The notes beneath the pieces were generated by a model, which was given only the letters and a program-made list of their open reading frames with translations, ran no database searches and was not told the origin of the DNA. A stretch of 64,000 nucleotides of DNA from Nostoc sp. MG11 (GTDB lineage: Bacteria > Cyanobacteriota > Cyanobacteriia > Cyanobacteriales > Nostocaceae). Both the position numbers and the translations under genes were made by a program. This document shows positions 51,826 through 61,211 of the stretch, piece after piece; the first letter of the stretch is position 1; each line of letters opens with the position of its first letter. Where the stretch lies: NCBI RefSeq assembly GCF_014904695.1, contig NZ_JACXXN010000009.1, positions 124,001 through 188,000 of the forward strand, read 5' to 3'.

Positions 51826-54800
51826 TATGCTTTTTTCTCACTTGCTCGATTAATTTTTGACAGGAATTTATCTAAGTCTTGTTGGCTCAAGTTAGCTCTA
51901 GGAAAATCAGAAGGTGTATATTTTTCTGTTTCAAGAGACTGACAGTGAGCAATAATATTTCGCAGACATTTAATAAAGCTTATGGCTAAAGTCTTAATTG
52001 TTTCTCGACGATGAACCGCTGCATTATAAGTCCAATTCAATTGCAGTTGTTCTTGAGCAATAATTCCAATTATTTCCACCAGGTAAAATCGATTGACGCC
52101 GGGACTTTGACTAAATTTAATAGGCTGGCTGGTTAAATTAAATAAAGATGAGTGCGATTTAACACGGTCAAAATCACCTAAGTATTTAAAACTTACTTGA
52201 GGCTGTGGAAAAGATTTTAGCTTTGAATTGATTTCGGGATTGCTAGTTATGTAACGCAGTATATCGTACCCAATTCCTTTATTTGGAATGCTTCGTAAAT
52301 ACTCTTTGACTGCTATCAATGCACTTCCTTGCTCGGAAGCCTCTGTGATATCTAAAATGGCTGGGAAGCAAGTTGTAAATAAACCAACTGTACGGGATAG
52401 GGATATATCATTTACATCCTTGAAAATTGCCTCTCGGCTATTATCTTCTATATCTACCCATAGTTGTTTTTCTCCCGTCCATTTAGCAAAAGATTGGACT
52501 AATGCTGTTAGTAGAACATCGGTTATCTGCGTATTATAAGCCTTATTGATGTTTTTTAATAAAGCTTGCGTTTCCTTTTTATCTAGAGAAATTGATATTA
52601 CTTCGGCGTTAGCTACTGTATTTGCCTTTGTAGAATAGTCAACAGGTAGACTGCGGAAAGGTTTTTGGGCTTTTGCTAACCAGTAATCTTGCTCATGAAT
52701 TCTTTCTGAAGTCTGAGCGTACTCTTGGACATACTGTGTCCACCGCTGGAATGAAGTGCTTTTCTCAGATAAATATATCGCTTTACCTTGGCTGAGTTGC
52801 TGATAAGCTGTTTGTAAATCTTCTAGCAAAATCTGCCAGGAAATAGCATCTATTAAAAGATGATGAATAGTAATTACTAGATAGCTATTTTGTTGCGATC
52901 GCAATTCTAAAAAAGCAACTTTTACAAGCGGCCCTTCACTTAAGTTTAAGTCACTTTGTAGTTCTGCGATCGCAGACTCAAAAGCAGATTTTTGCTTATT
53001 CTCTGAAAGTGAAGACAAATCTAAATGCTTGTATACCATTATATCATTGGTATTAGCTTTAATTTGCTGCCAGCCAGATTCTTTTTGAAGAAAACGTAGA
53101 CGGAATACATCGTGATGGTCTATCACATATTCTACAGCCTGCTTTAATACTTTGGGATTGCATATTTGTTGCATTTCTAGTACTAAAGATTGGTTTAAAG
53201 AATGTTCATCTGATTGATTTTGGTCAAAGAAACGATGCTGAATAGGTGTCAGATATACTTCTTTAGTTATTGAACTATTCTCAGCCTGGTTAGTTTCAAT
53301 CATACCTGTTGCTGTTGCTAATTCAGCAATAGTCTGATGCAAAAACATTTGTTGAGAAGTTAACTTTAAACCTAATTGGTTAGCTTTGGCAACAATTTGA
53401 ATCGTAACAATTGAATCTCCCGCCAACTCAAAAAAGTTGTCATGAATACCAACTTTCTCAATTCCCAAGAATTGTTGCCAAATGTCAGTAAGAGTCTGCT
53501 CAACTTCGTTACGAGGAGCAACATAAGCATTTGCCAAGTTTGGACGTGGATGGCTTAGCTGGGAATTGGTTTTTGATGTCTCTGACAAAAGCGCTAATTC
53601 TTGTTCTAAATAATTGAAAGAATTGTTCTGCTCAATTACCGTTTGGAAATCTTGCGGGGAGACAACAACATGAGGCAAGCTACTTAGCAAAATGCGATTA
53701 AAAGCTTCAGCACCTTCATGAGATAATATTCCTTTTTTGATATCTTCTTCACGTTGGAGCTTTAATTGTTCTGGTAGTGCTGTCTCTACTGCCATCCCTA
53801 CCTCTTGCCAAGTACCCCAGTTGATTGCCACTGTAAATTGTTCAGATTTCAAAGTGCGATAATGTGCATAAACATCCAGAAATGCATTAGCTGCACAATA
53901 ATCAACCTGTCCAAATTCACTCAATATAGAACTTTGCGATGAACAAAGTACTAAGAAATCTAAATTAATATTTTGTAAGTTTAAAATTTCCTCTAATACT
54001 AATGTGCCTTTTACTTTTGGTGCTAATACGCTGTTTGCTATATCCTGTGTTTTTAGTTGAACAATACCACCACCAGCAATACCTGCTGCGTGGATGACAC
54101 CATTGATTTGACCAAATTTTTCTACGGCTTCAGCAACAGCTACCTGCATTTCTTCGTAACTGGCTACATCGGCACTTTTAACCTCAACCTCTGACCCCAA
54201 CTCTTCAAGCGCTAGTATTTTTTGGATTTTGCGGCTAACATTATCTTGACTATCATGAGTTTCTAGCCATTGCTCCCACTGCGATCGCTCCGGTAATCCC
54301 TTTCTTCCAATTAAAATTAACTTGGCTTGTACTGTCTTCGCTAAATATTCCGCCAGCACCAAACCTATACCACCAAGTCCACCAGTAATTAAGTAAACTC
54401 CTCCTGGTTTTAACTTAGTTTTACCGGGGGTACTTTCATCCAAGCGGACAGTTTCAAAGGTTTGAATCCAGCGATGATATCCACGGTAAGCAACTATATT
54501 ATCAGTTTGCTGTGTTGTCAGTTCCGTAATCAGATAGTCGATAAACTTTTGTGTTGGCGCAATGTTAGAAGCAGGAATTACTACATCGATAATACAAGAA
54601 TTAATGTTTGGATATTCCTTGGGAATTATCTTACACGGTCCTAATATCGTTGCCTTTTCTGGGTATAAATTTTCATCGCCGATAACATGATATAGATTAT
54701 TAGTTACAACCCTCAGCTTCAGAGAATCGCTAATATTTTGCCTTCCTAATGCCTGTGTTAAATATAACAGACTCCAAAAGCCAAGATTCTGACAATCTTC

Positions 54801-57800
54801 AAAAGTTTGTTCTTTTAACTCCTTGCAAGGTAACGTATCATTGGGCGTAATACTCCAAAAGTGAGCTAATGCATTTGGAATCAAACTATGTTTTCGGAGT
54901 TCTTGAAGCAAGGCATCGTAGTCATCGCTTTGCCGGGGATTAATGGTATATGTATACTCGTTCAGCTTAGTAAATTTATCTGCAACCCTAACTGTAACAA
55001 CATCATGGCTTTGCTGTTTCAGTCGTTTAGCAACTTCGCTTCCAACTCCATATTCATCGATAAAAACTAACCAACAAGTATTTTGCTCAGTTGCTAATTC
55101 CTTCCCTTGGAAAAACTCAAGTGGTGTAGATTGTTTCCAGATTGGGATATAAAACCAATCTGCAATATCTGACTTTTTACCTAATGATTTTTGCCATGCT
55201 TCTGATAACGCAGTTTCGGGGTCAGCTTCAATCCAGTAACGCTGACGCTCAAAAGGATAGGTAGGCAAAGGAATATGTCTGCGTTGCTCTTTTGCATAAA
55301 AACCTGCCCAATTTATTTGCAATCCTGATAGCCAAAGCCGGGAGAGAGTATTAAGCAAAAATGCTACATCAGAAATTTGCTCTTGGGGATGTCGCAACGA
55401 AGTTAAAACTACAGTCTGTGAAACTAACTGTCGTTTAGCTAAGGTAGTTAATGTTCGTCCTGGCCCAACTTCCAATAGTATTCGCTCTGACTGTTGCAGT
55501 TCGGCGATGCCCTCGTTAAACAATACGGGTTGTCGTAAATGTCTAGCCCAGTAGTCAGGATTAGTCGCCTCCTCTGCCGTAATCCAAGTTCCCGTAACGT
55601 TGGAAACAAAAGGAATTTGAGGTGATTGCAGATTGACTTCTTTAAGATGCCGTACAAATGGCTCTAAAATCGGCTCCATCATCTGGGAATGAAAAGCATG
55701 AGATGTATGCAGACAGCGACAATCAACACCTTGCTCTGTCAATCGATTCTGTAATAGTTCTATTGCATTAGTTGCACCAGAAACCACACACAGGGATGGT
55801 GCATTGCTAGCTGCTAAAGAAAGTTCTGAACCCAACATAGGTTGTATTTCTTTGGCAGAAAGAGAAACGGAAAGCATCGCCCCTGATTCGACTTGTTGCA
55901 TCAGTCGTCCGCGAATTACCACTAAAGTCAATGCTTCTTCTAAAGAAAAGACACCTGAAATACAAGCGGCTACATACTCACCAATGCTGTGACCAATCAT
56001 TGCTTGCAGATGCACACCCCACGCCATCCAAAGTTTAGCAAGAGCATATTCAATCACAAATAATGCAACTTGCGTTAAGGAAGTTTGTTTAAGTTGTTCT
56101 TGTGTGGTTTCTCCCGTCGAGGGATAAAGTATATCTCTGAGGTCTAATTTTAAATATGGTTTAAGTAATTCACAACACTCATCAACTTGTTGTCGAAAAA
56201 TCGGTTCTATTTCATATAATTCCCGTCCCATGTTTACATACTGTGCTCCTTGTCCGGGAAACATAAACACAATTGAATGGTTACGGATTTCTGAAAAATT
56301 ACTCAAAACCCTTTGTTGGTTTGGCGCTGTTAGTGCCTCGATAGCATCTTGAATATCCTGACATAGCAACACTCGACGATGGCTAAAATTTCGGCGACCA
56401 ACTTGCAAAGTATGAGCTACATCAGCAAGATTGGTATTAGGATGCTGTGTTAAATAATTAACAAGGTTAGTTGTCGCAGATTCTAGAGCCGTTTGAGTTT
56501 TTGCAGAAATAACTAACAACTGCCAAGGGCGAGAAATACTCTCTTTGGTTGTAAAAACTGGAGCTTCTTCTAAAATCACATGAGCATTCGTACCACCAAT
56601 TCCAAAAGAACTGACGCCTGCCCGTCTAGGATATTTGTCTGCTTTCCATTCGGAAAGTTTGTTGTTGACATAAAAGGGACTGTTAGCGAAATCAATTTGA
56701 GGATTTGGTTGCTCAAAGTGCAGGCTAGGGGGAATTTGTTTGTGTTTAAGAGCTAACACTGTTTTAATTAAACCTGCAACACCAGCAGCCGCATCTAAAT
56801 GCCCAATATTTGTTTTTAAGGAACCAATTGCACAGAAACCTTTCTTTTTTGTACTGCTTTGAAATGCTTGCGTCAGTGCCGCAATTTCAATCGGATCTCC
56901 TAAAGATGTCCCTGTCCCGTGAGCTTCAATATAAGTTATTGTTTCTGGTTCTAACTCTGCAACAACTTGAGCCGTTTTGATAACTTTTGCTTGACCTTCT
57001 ATGCGCGGTGCTGTGTAACTAACTTTGTTTGAACCATCATTATTAATAGCCGAACCTTTAATAACAGCATGAATAAAATCTCTATCATTTAAAGTATCTT
57101 CTAATCTTTTTAAAACAACGATTCCTACACCTTCTCCACACACAGTACCCCGCGCTTTCGCATCAAAGGCACGGCAATGTCCATCAGGAGAATTGATACC
57201 TCCTTCTTGATAAAGATAGCCAGTTTTTCTTGATGCACTGATCGAAACACCGCCAACCAAAGCTATATCACACTCACCGTTTAGTAAACTTTGGCAGGCT
57301 AAATGTACAGCTACTAATGAGGTTGAGCAAGCTGTTTGAACTGTATAGCTAGGCCCCGTCAAATTAAGTTTGTAAGAAGTACGTGTAGCAAGGTAATCTT
57401 TATCGCCAGCGATCGCTATTTGCCGTTCGTCTACTGAGTTTCTAATATTTTGATTAAAATAAATGTTTAATAAATAGCCGCTCAAGTTAGAACCAGCAAA
57501 AACACCTATGGAACCATTGTATGTTTCGGAATCATACCCTGCTTTTTCCAGCGCTTCCCAAGCACACTCTAAAAAAATCCGGTGTTGCGGATCAGTCATT
57601 TCTGCATCTCTGGGATTAAAACCAAAAAAGTTAGCATCAAAAAGTTCTGCATCTTCTATTACAGCATTAGCTTTCACATAATTTGGTTTACTTAGAAGTT
57701 CTGCATCTACTCCTGCTTTCAGTAGTTCTTCATCACTGAAAAAAGATACTGATTCTATGCCATTTTTGAGATTATGCCAAAATTCGTCAACATTTTTAGC

Positions 57801-57878
57801 CCCAGGAAATTTTCCTGCTAATCCAATAATTGCTATTTCTGAACCGTTAGTAGGATATGCACCAGTTGGAATATTCAT
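51825..57878 (-). CDS. PKS-E hybrid: KS-AT-KR-carrier-epimerase-like domain
   Basis: A 2017-residue protein. KS has Cys184 in TACSTSLVAVH; AT has GHSIGEYVAA and HTSHAFHS (malonyl); KR has TGGLGGIG and the Tyr of VDYCAANAFLD. The carrier is not a normal ACP: LAGDSIVTIQIVAKANQLGL is the PCP form found before epimerases. It is followed by an E-type domain (about 1500-2017): HHLLIDAISW with His1672-1673 and Asp1677, EDNSRE in place of EGHGRE (the Glu kept, the His Asn), SRTVGLFTTCFPAIL, then GIGYDILRY and FKYLGDFD. An epimerase on a PKS module has no obvious alpha-amino carbon to act on, which suggests that it was joined by recombination or that it acts on the residue before or after it. Confidence 0.92.
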   Translation of the reverse strand: MNIPTGAYPTNGSEIAIIGLAGKFPGAKNVDEFWHNLKNGIESVSFFSDEELLKAGVDAELLSKPNYVKANAVIEDAELFDANFFGFNPRDAEMTDPQHRIFLECAWEALEKAGYDSETYNGSIGVFAGSNLSGYLLNIYFNQNIRNSVDERQIAIAGDKDYLATRTSYKLNLTGPSYTVQTACSTSLVAVHLACQSLLNGECDIALVGGVSISASRKTGYLYQEGGINSPDGHCRAFDAKARGTVCGEGVGIVVLKRLEDTLNDRDFIHAVIKGSAINNDGSNKVSYTAPRIEGQAKVIKTAQVVAELEPETITYIEAHGTGTSLGDPIEIAALTQAFQSSTKKKGFCAIGSLKTNIGHLDAAAGVAGLIKTVLALKHKQIPPSLHFEQPNPQIDFANSPFYVNNKLSEWKADKYPRRAGVSSFGIGGTNAHVILEEAPVFTTKESISRPWQLLVISAKTQTALESATTNLVNYLTQHPNTNLADVAHTLQVGRRNFSHRRVLLCQDIQDAIEALTAPNQQRVLSNFSEIRNHSIVFMFPGQGAQYVNMGRELYEIEPIFRQQVDECCELLKPYLKLDLRDILYPSTGETTQEQLKQTSLTQVALFVIEYALAKLWMAWGVHLQAMIGHSIGEYVAACISGVFSLEEALTLVVIRGRLMQQVESGAMLSVSLSAKEIQPMLGSELSLAASNAPSLCVVSGATNAIELLQNRLTEQGVDCRCLHTSHAFHSQMMEPILEPFVRHLKEVNLQSPQIPFVSNVTGTWITAEEATNPDYWARHLRQPVLFNEGIAELQQSERILLEVGPGRTLTTLAKRQLVSQTVVLTSLRHPQEQISDVAFLLNTLSRLWLSGLQINWAGFYAKEQRRHIPLPTYPFERQRYWIEADPETALSEAWQKSLGKKSDIADWFYIPIWKQSTPLEFFQGKELATEQNTCWLVFIDEYGVGSEVAKRLKQQSHDVVTVRVADKFTKLNEYTYTINPRQSDDYDALLQELRKHSLIPNALAHFWSITPNDTLPCKELKEQTFEDCQNLGFWSLLYLTQALGRQNISDSLKLRVVTNNLYHVIGDENLYPEKATILGPCKIIPKEYPNINSCIIDVVIPASNIAPTQKFIDYLITELTTQQTDNIVAYRGYHRWIQTFETVRLDESTPGKTKLKPGGVYLITGGLGGIGLVLAEYLAKTVQAKLILIGRKGLPERSQWEQWLETHDSQDNVSRKIQKILALEELGSEVEVKSADVASYEEMQVAVAEAVEKFGQINGVIHAAGIAGGGIVQLKTQDIANSVLAPKVKGTLVLEEILNLQNINLDFLVLCSSQSSILSEFGQVDYCAANAFLDVYAHYRTLKSEQFTVAINWGTWQEVGMAVETALPEQLKLQREEDIKKGILSHEGAEAFNRILLSSLPHVVVSPQDFQTVIEQNNSFNYLEQELALLSETSKTNSQLSHPRPNLANAYVAPRNEVEQTLTDIWQQFLGIEKVGIHDNFFELAGDSIVTIQIVAKANQLGLKLTSQQMFLHQTIAELATATGMIETNQAENSSITKEVYLTPIQHRFFDQNQSDEHSLNQSLVLEMQQICNPKVLKQAVEYVIDHHDVFRLRFLQKESGWQQIKANTNDIMVYKHLDLSSLSENKQKSAFESAIAELQSDLNLSEGPLVKVAFLELRSQQNSYLVITIHHLLIDAISWQILLEDLQTAYQQLSQGKAIYLSEKSTSFQRWTQYVQEYAQTSERIHEQDYWLAKAQKPFRSLPVDYSTKANTVANAEVISISLDKKETQALLKNINKAYNTQITDVLLTALVQSFAKWTGEKQLWVDIEDNSREAIFKDVNDISLSRTVGLFTTCFPAILDITEASEQGSALIAVKEYLRSIPNKGIGYDILRYITSNPEINSKLKSFPQPQVSFKYLGDFDRVKSHSSLFNLTSQPIKFSQSPGVNRFYLVEIIGIIAQEQLQLNWTYNAAVHRRETIKTLAISFIKCLRNIIAHCQSLETEKYTPSDFPRANLSQQDLDKFLSKINRASEKKA

Positions 57879-57892
57879 TGTTTATTAATTCC

Positions 57893-60800
57893 TTAATTAT
57901 TTTCAACTGATTTCATTTTTTGTAGGCGTTTTCTTTGTTGCGCTTTACCAGCTGAAATTTTCTCTGTTTGAGTATTATTCTCCTGTAAGAATTCTGTGGT
58001 ATTTGGAGATGTTAAATACTCTGCTAAAGAATTGATGGTAGGATATCTAAACAAATCAAGAGTTGACAGTTCTGCTTTTAATATTTCCTGCAATTGGCTG
58101 TGAACTGTAACTAAAAGTAATGAATGACCGCCAATTTCAAAGAAATTATCGTGAATGCCTATCTTTTCAAGATTTAAAGCTTTTTGCCAAACTGAGGCTA
58201 TTGTCTTTTCCACCTCAGTTTGCGGTACTACATAAGCAACTTCTAATTCTGGGCGCAGGGCATCGGGCATCGGTAATGCTTGACGGTCTACTTTGCCATT
58301 AGATGTTAATGGTAATACTTCTAATATCATAAAAGCATTTGGTAGCATATAGTCAAGCAATTTATTTTGCAAAAAGCGGCGTAGTTCAGGAATTGTTAGT
58401 GTTTTATCTGGGTGGAGAGTTGTGTAGGCTATTAAAGTTTGATTTCCAGATTTGTCCTCCCGAAGGATAACTACACTTGTCGATATTGATGGATGTTCAT
58501 TAATAACTGCTTCAATTTCTCCTAGTTCAACACGGAAACCTCGTATTTTAACTTGGTTGTCAATGCGGCCTATATACTCAATATCTCCACTCGCTAAAAA
58601 GCGAACTAAATCACCTGTTTTGTAAAGGCGATCGCCTGCTTTTTTACTAAAGGGATTGGGGATAAATTTAAGGGCTGTTAATTCCGGTTGATTTAGATAA
58701 CCCCTAGCTAATCCAAGTCCGCCAATGTGCAATTCACCTGCTACTCCCATTGGTACTGGTTGCAAATATTGGTCTAAAATGTACAACTGGGTATTAGCGA
58801 TCGGCTTACCAATTGGTATAGAACCTGTAGAATGTTTCCCGACTGGAACCTGATAAATACAACAGCCTACCACTGTCTCTGTAGGGCCGTATTCGTTTAC
58901 TAATATCGTATCTGGAGCTACATCTTGCCAGAAAGTAATGCTTTGGGCTAATAAATTTTCTCCACCAATAATAAAAGCTCTAGTTTTATTTGCAATCTCT
59001 TCTTTGGATAACTGTTGTTTAAGTAAATCCAAGTGAGCGGGGGTAATTTTCACTAAACTTAAATTCGAGCTTTTACTTAAAGCTTGAGAAAGGGTTTCAA
59101 TACCTTGTTCTTCTGATAGTAATTCTACTGTACGACCAACTAATAAAGGTGGAAAAAGACTAGTGATTGTTAAGTCAAAACCCAAAGGTGAATGAACTAA
59201 AGTTCCTACTCCTTGTTCTACTGGATAGGTTTTAGTACACCACCTTAAGTAGTTAACTAATCCTTGATGGGGAATTAGAGTTCCTTTAGGTTTACCAGTG
59301 GAACCGGAGGTGTAAAGAACATAGGCTAGATTTAGCGCGGTTGTTTTAGTAATTAGATTTTCAATTTCTTGTTGGTTGATCGCTTGCCAATCACTATCTA
59401 TACAAATTACTTTAATTCCATTTGTAGCTAAATTTGCAATTAAATGCTGTTGAGTCAGCAGCACTGGCATTTGAGAATCGTTTAGTATAAAAGCTTTTCT
59501 TTCTAAGGGATAGCTAGGGTCAATGGGTATGTATGCACCACCTGCTTTTAAGATACCTAAAAGTCCAATCAGCATTAAAGGCGATCGCTCAACACAAAGT
59601 CCTACCATTACATCGGGTTTCACACCAAATTGTTGTAAATAATGAGCTAGTTGGTTAGCACGGGTGTTTAATTCTCGGTAGGTAAATTGCTGATTCTTAT
59701 AAATAATAGCAATGTTGTCTGGCGTGCGATCTACCTGTTCTGCAAAAAGTTGATGAAAACATTTATTTCTTGGAAAAATAGTTTGTGTCTGATTCAATTC
59801 AACTAACAGTTCTTGTCGTTCAATATCGCTGAGTATTTCTAATTCACTTAGCAATGCATCTGGATGATTAATTGCGCTTTGTAAGAGAGTAAAAAATTGT
59901 CCAGATAAACGTTCAATATCTTCTGGTAAAAATAATTCTGAATCATAGTACCACTCGGCGTTAAGAAAGCTTTCTGTACGTCTAAGTGATAATTTTACTT
60001 TGAACTTATCGAAACAAATATATTGCTGTGAGAGAGAAAATATGACTGCGTTTGTAGTCAAAAATTTACAATTTTGCTCTATAAAGTCAAAACAGAAGGG
60101 GAAGAAAGGTACTTCGTTGATAACTTTATCTAGTCTTGAACTTAATTCCCAATTAAAACAATCTTGCCATTCATCTGCTTGATTTTGAGTAAAAGTAATT
60201 TGTTCTAAAACTTCACTCAACTTTAAGCTACCTTGGAGATGGCAATCCACTGGTACATATTTAGCAAGAAGTCCTAGCATTTCTTGAAGTTCTTCTTCTG
60301 ATCTACCATCGCGACTACTACCAACAACCATATTTGATATATTGGTCAACCGCCATAGTAATATTTGCCAACATGTTAGTAAAAATGTTGATTCTGTAGT
60401 ATTAAAATTTTTGGCGATCGCGGTTATTTCTGCTGCTAATCGAGGTGGAATTATCTGAGTAAAAATTTGAGGTTGAAATTGAGTTTTTTTAGGAAATAGA
60501 TTTTCATTTGGCAGTTTCAAGTTGAAAATATGAGTGATATCTTTTTTTCGCCAATATTTTCTACCAATTTCCGCTTCTTCTGATGCCAATAATTCATTTT
60601 GCCAATTTGAAAAAACACTATATTGTACTGGTTCCTTTTTGATACTAATATTATGCAAATCTTCAGTGTAAGCACGACTTATTTCTAGCACTAAGTTACT
60701 AAGTGAAGTTGCATCTGCGTATAAAGCAGGTAAGTTTAATAGTAAAACATACTGAGATACGGATAGAGTAATTAGAGATACCTGTAATGAAGACGATTTC

Positions 60801-61153
60801 TCAAAATCAAAAACTTGCTGTTTAGCTGATTCAATAGCTAATTCAACAGCATTTTTTTGTTCTTCAGATTTAAGTGCGCTCAAGTCGTATTCTTTTATTA
60901 ATAGATTGCTATCACTTTCAATCGTTTGCAGTGGAATATTCATCCCTGGCAAACAACGAAAACTGGTGCAAAGAATTTGATGTCTATTTACAACACTTTG
61001 TAAAGCAATTTTTAATGCTTCGATATTTAGATTACCTGTAATTTCCACTAGACAAAATGAACGATAGGCAAGACTATGTTTATTTTGTTGTAGTAGCCAT
61101 AAATGTTTTTGTTGTGGCGAAAGTTGAAAACCGTAAATTGATGTATTATTCAT
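57893..61153 (-). CDS. NRPS protein: C-like domain without HHxxxDG, A (Asn-like), PCP
   Basis: A 1086-residue NRPS. Residues 10-440 are a condensation-type fold in which the HHxxxDG motif reads LPALYADA: both His are gone and only Asp remains. Such domains occur as 'interface' domains that recruit SyrP-type beta-hydroxylases in siderophore NRPS. The A domain (about 470-970) has YTSGSTGKPKG and reads, at GrsA-aligned positions, D L T K I G E V G (K), close to the asparagine code DLTKLGEVGK (Asp codes have His instead of Glu). PCP is IGGHSLLLVTV, followed by the basic tail AGKAQQRKRLQKMK. The upstream protein ends in a hydroxylase domain, so Asn or Asp here is a candidate for beta-hydroxylation on the carrier. 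Confidence 0.9.
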   Translation of the reverse strand: MNNTSIYGFQLSPQQKHLWLLQQNKHSLAYRSFCLVEITGNLNIEALKIALQSVVNRHQILCTSFRCLPGMNIPLQTIESDSNLLIKEYDLSALKSEEQKNAVELAIESAKQQVFDFEKSSSLQVSLITLSVSQYVLLLNLPALYADATSLSNLVLEISRAYTEDLHNISIKKEPVQYSVFSNWQNELLASEEAEIGRKYWRKKDITHIFNLKLPNENLFPKKTQFQPQIFTQIIPPRLAAEITAIAKNFNTTESTFLLTCWQILLWRLTNISNMVVGSSRDGRSEEELQEMLGLLAKYVPVDCHLQGSLKLSEVLEQITFTQNQADEWQDCFNWELSSRLDKVINEVPFFPFCFDFIEQNCKFLTTNAVIFSLSQQYICFDKFKVKLSLRRTESFLNAEWYYDSELFLPEDIERLSGQFFTLLQSAINHPDALLSELEILSDIERQELLVELNQTQTIFPRNKCFHQLFAEQVDRTPDNIAIIYKNQQFTYRELNTRANQLAHYLQQFGVKPDVMVGLCVERSPLMLIGLLGILKAGGAYIPIDPSYPLERKAFILNDSQMPVLLTQQHLIANLATNGIKVICIDSDWQAINQQEIENLITKTTALNLAYVLYTSGSTGKPKGTLIPHQGLVNYLRWCTKTYPVEQGVGTLVHSPLGFDLTITSLFPPLLVGRTVELLSEEQGIETLSQALSKSSNLSLVKITPAHLDLLKQQLSKEEIANKTRAFIIGGENLLAQSITFWQDVAPDTILVNEYGPTETVVGCCIYQVPVGKHSTGSIPIGKPIANTQLYILDQYLQPVPMGVAGELHIGGLGLARGYLNQPELTALKFIPNPFSKKAGDRLYKTGDLVRFLASGDIEYIGRIDNQVKIRGFRVELGEIEAVINEHPSISTSVVILREDKSGNQTLIAYTTLHPDKTLTIPELRRFLQNKLLDYMLPNAFMILEVLPLTSNGKVDRQALPMPDALRPELEVAYVVPQTEVEKTIASVWQKALNLEKIGIHDNFFEIGGHSLLLVTVHSQLQEILKAELSTLDLFRYPTINSLAEYLTSPNTTEFLQENNTQTEKISAGKAQQRKRLQKMKSVENN

Positions 61154-61211
61154 GATATGTAATTTGAAGAGTATTAATTATTTAATAATTATTTGTCCTA
61201 CCTATAATTAT

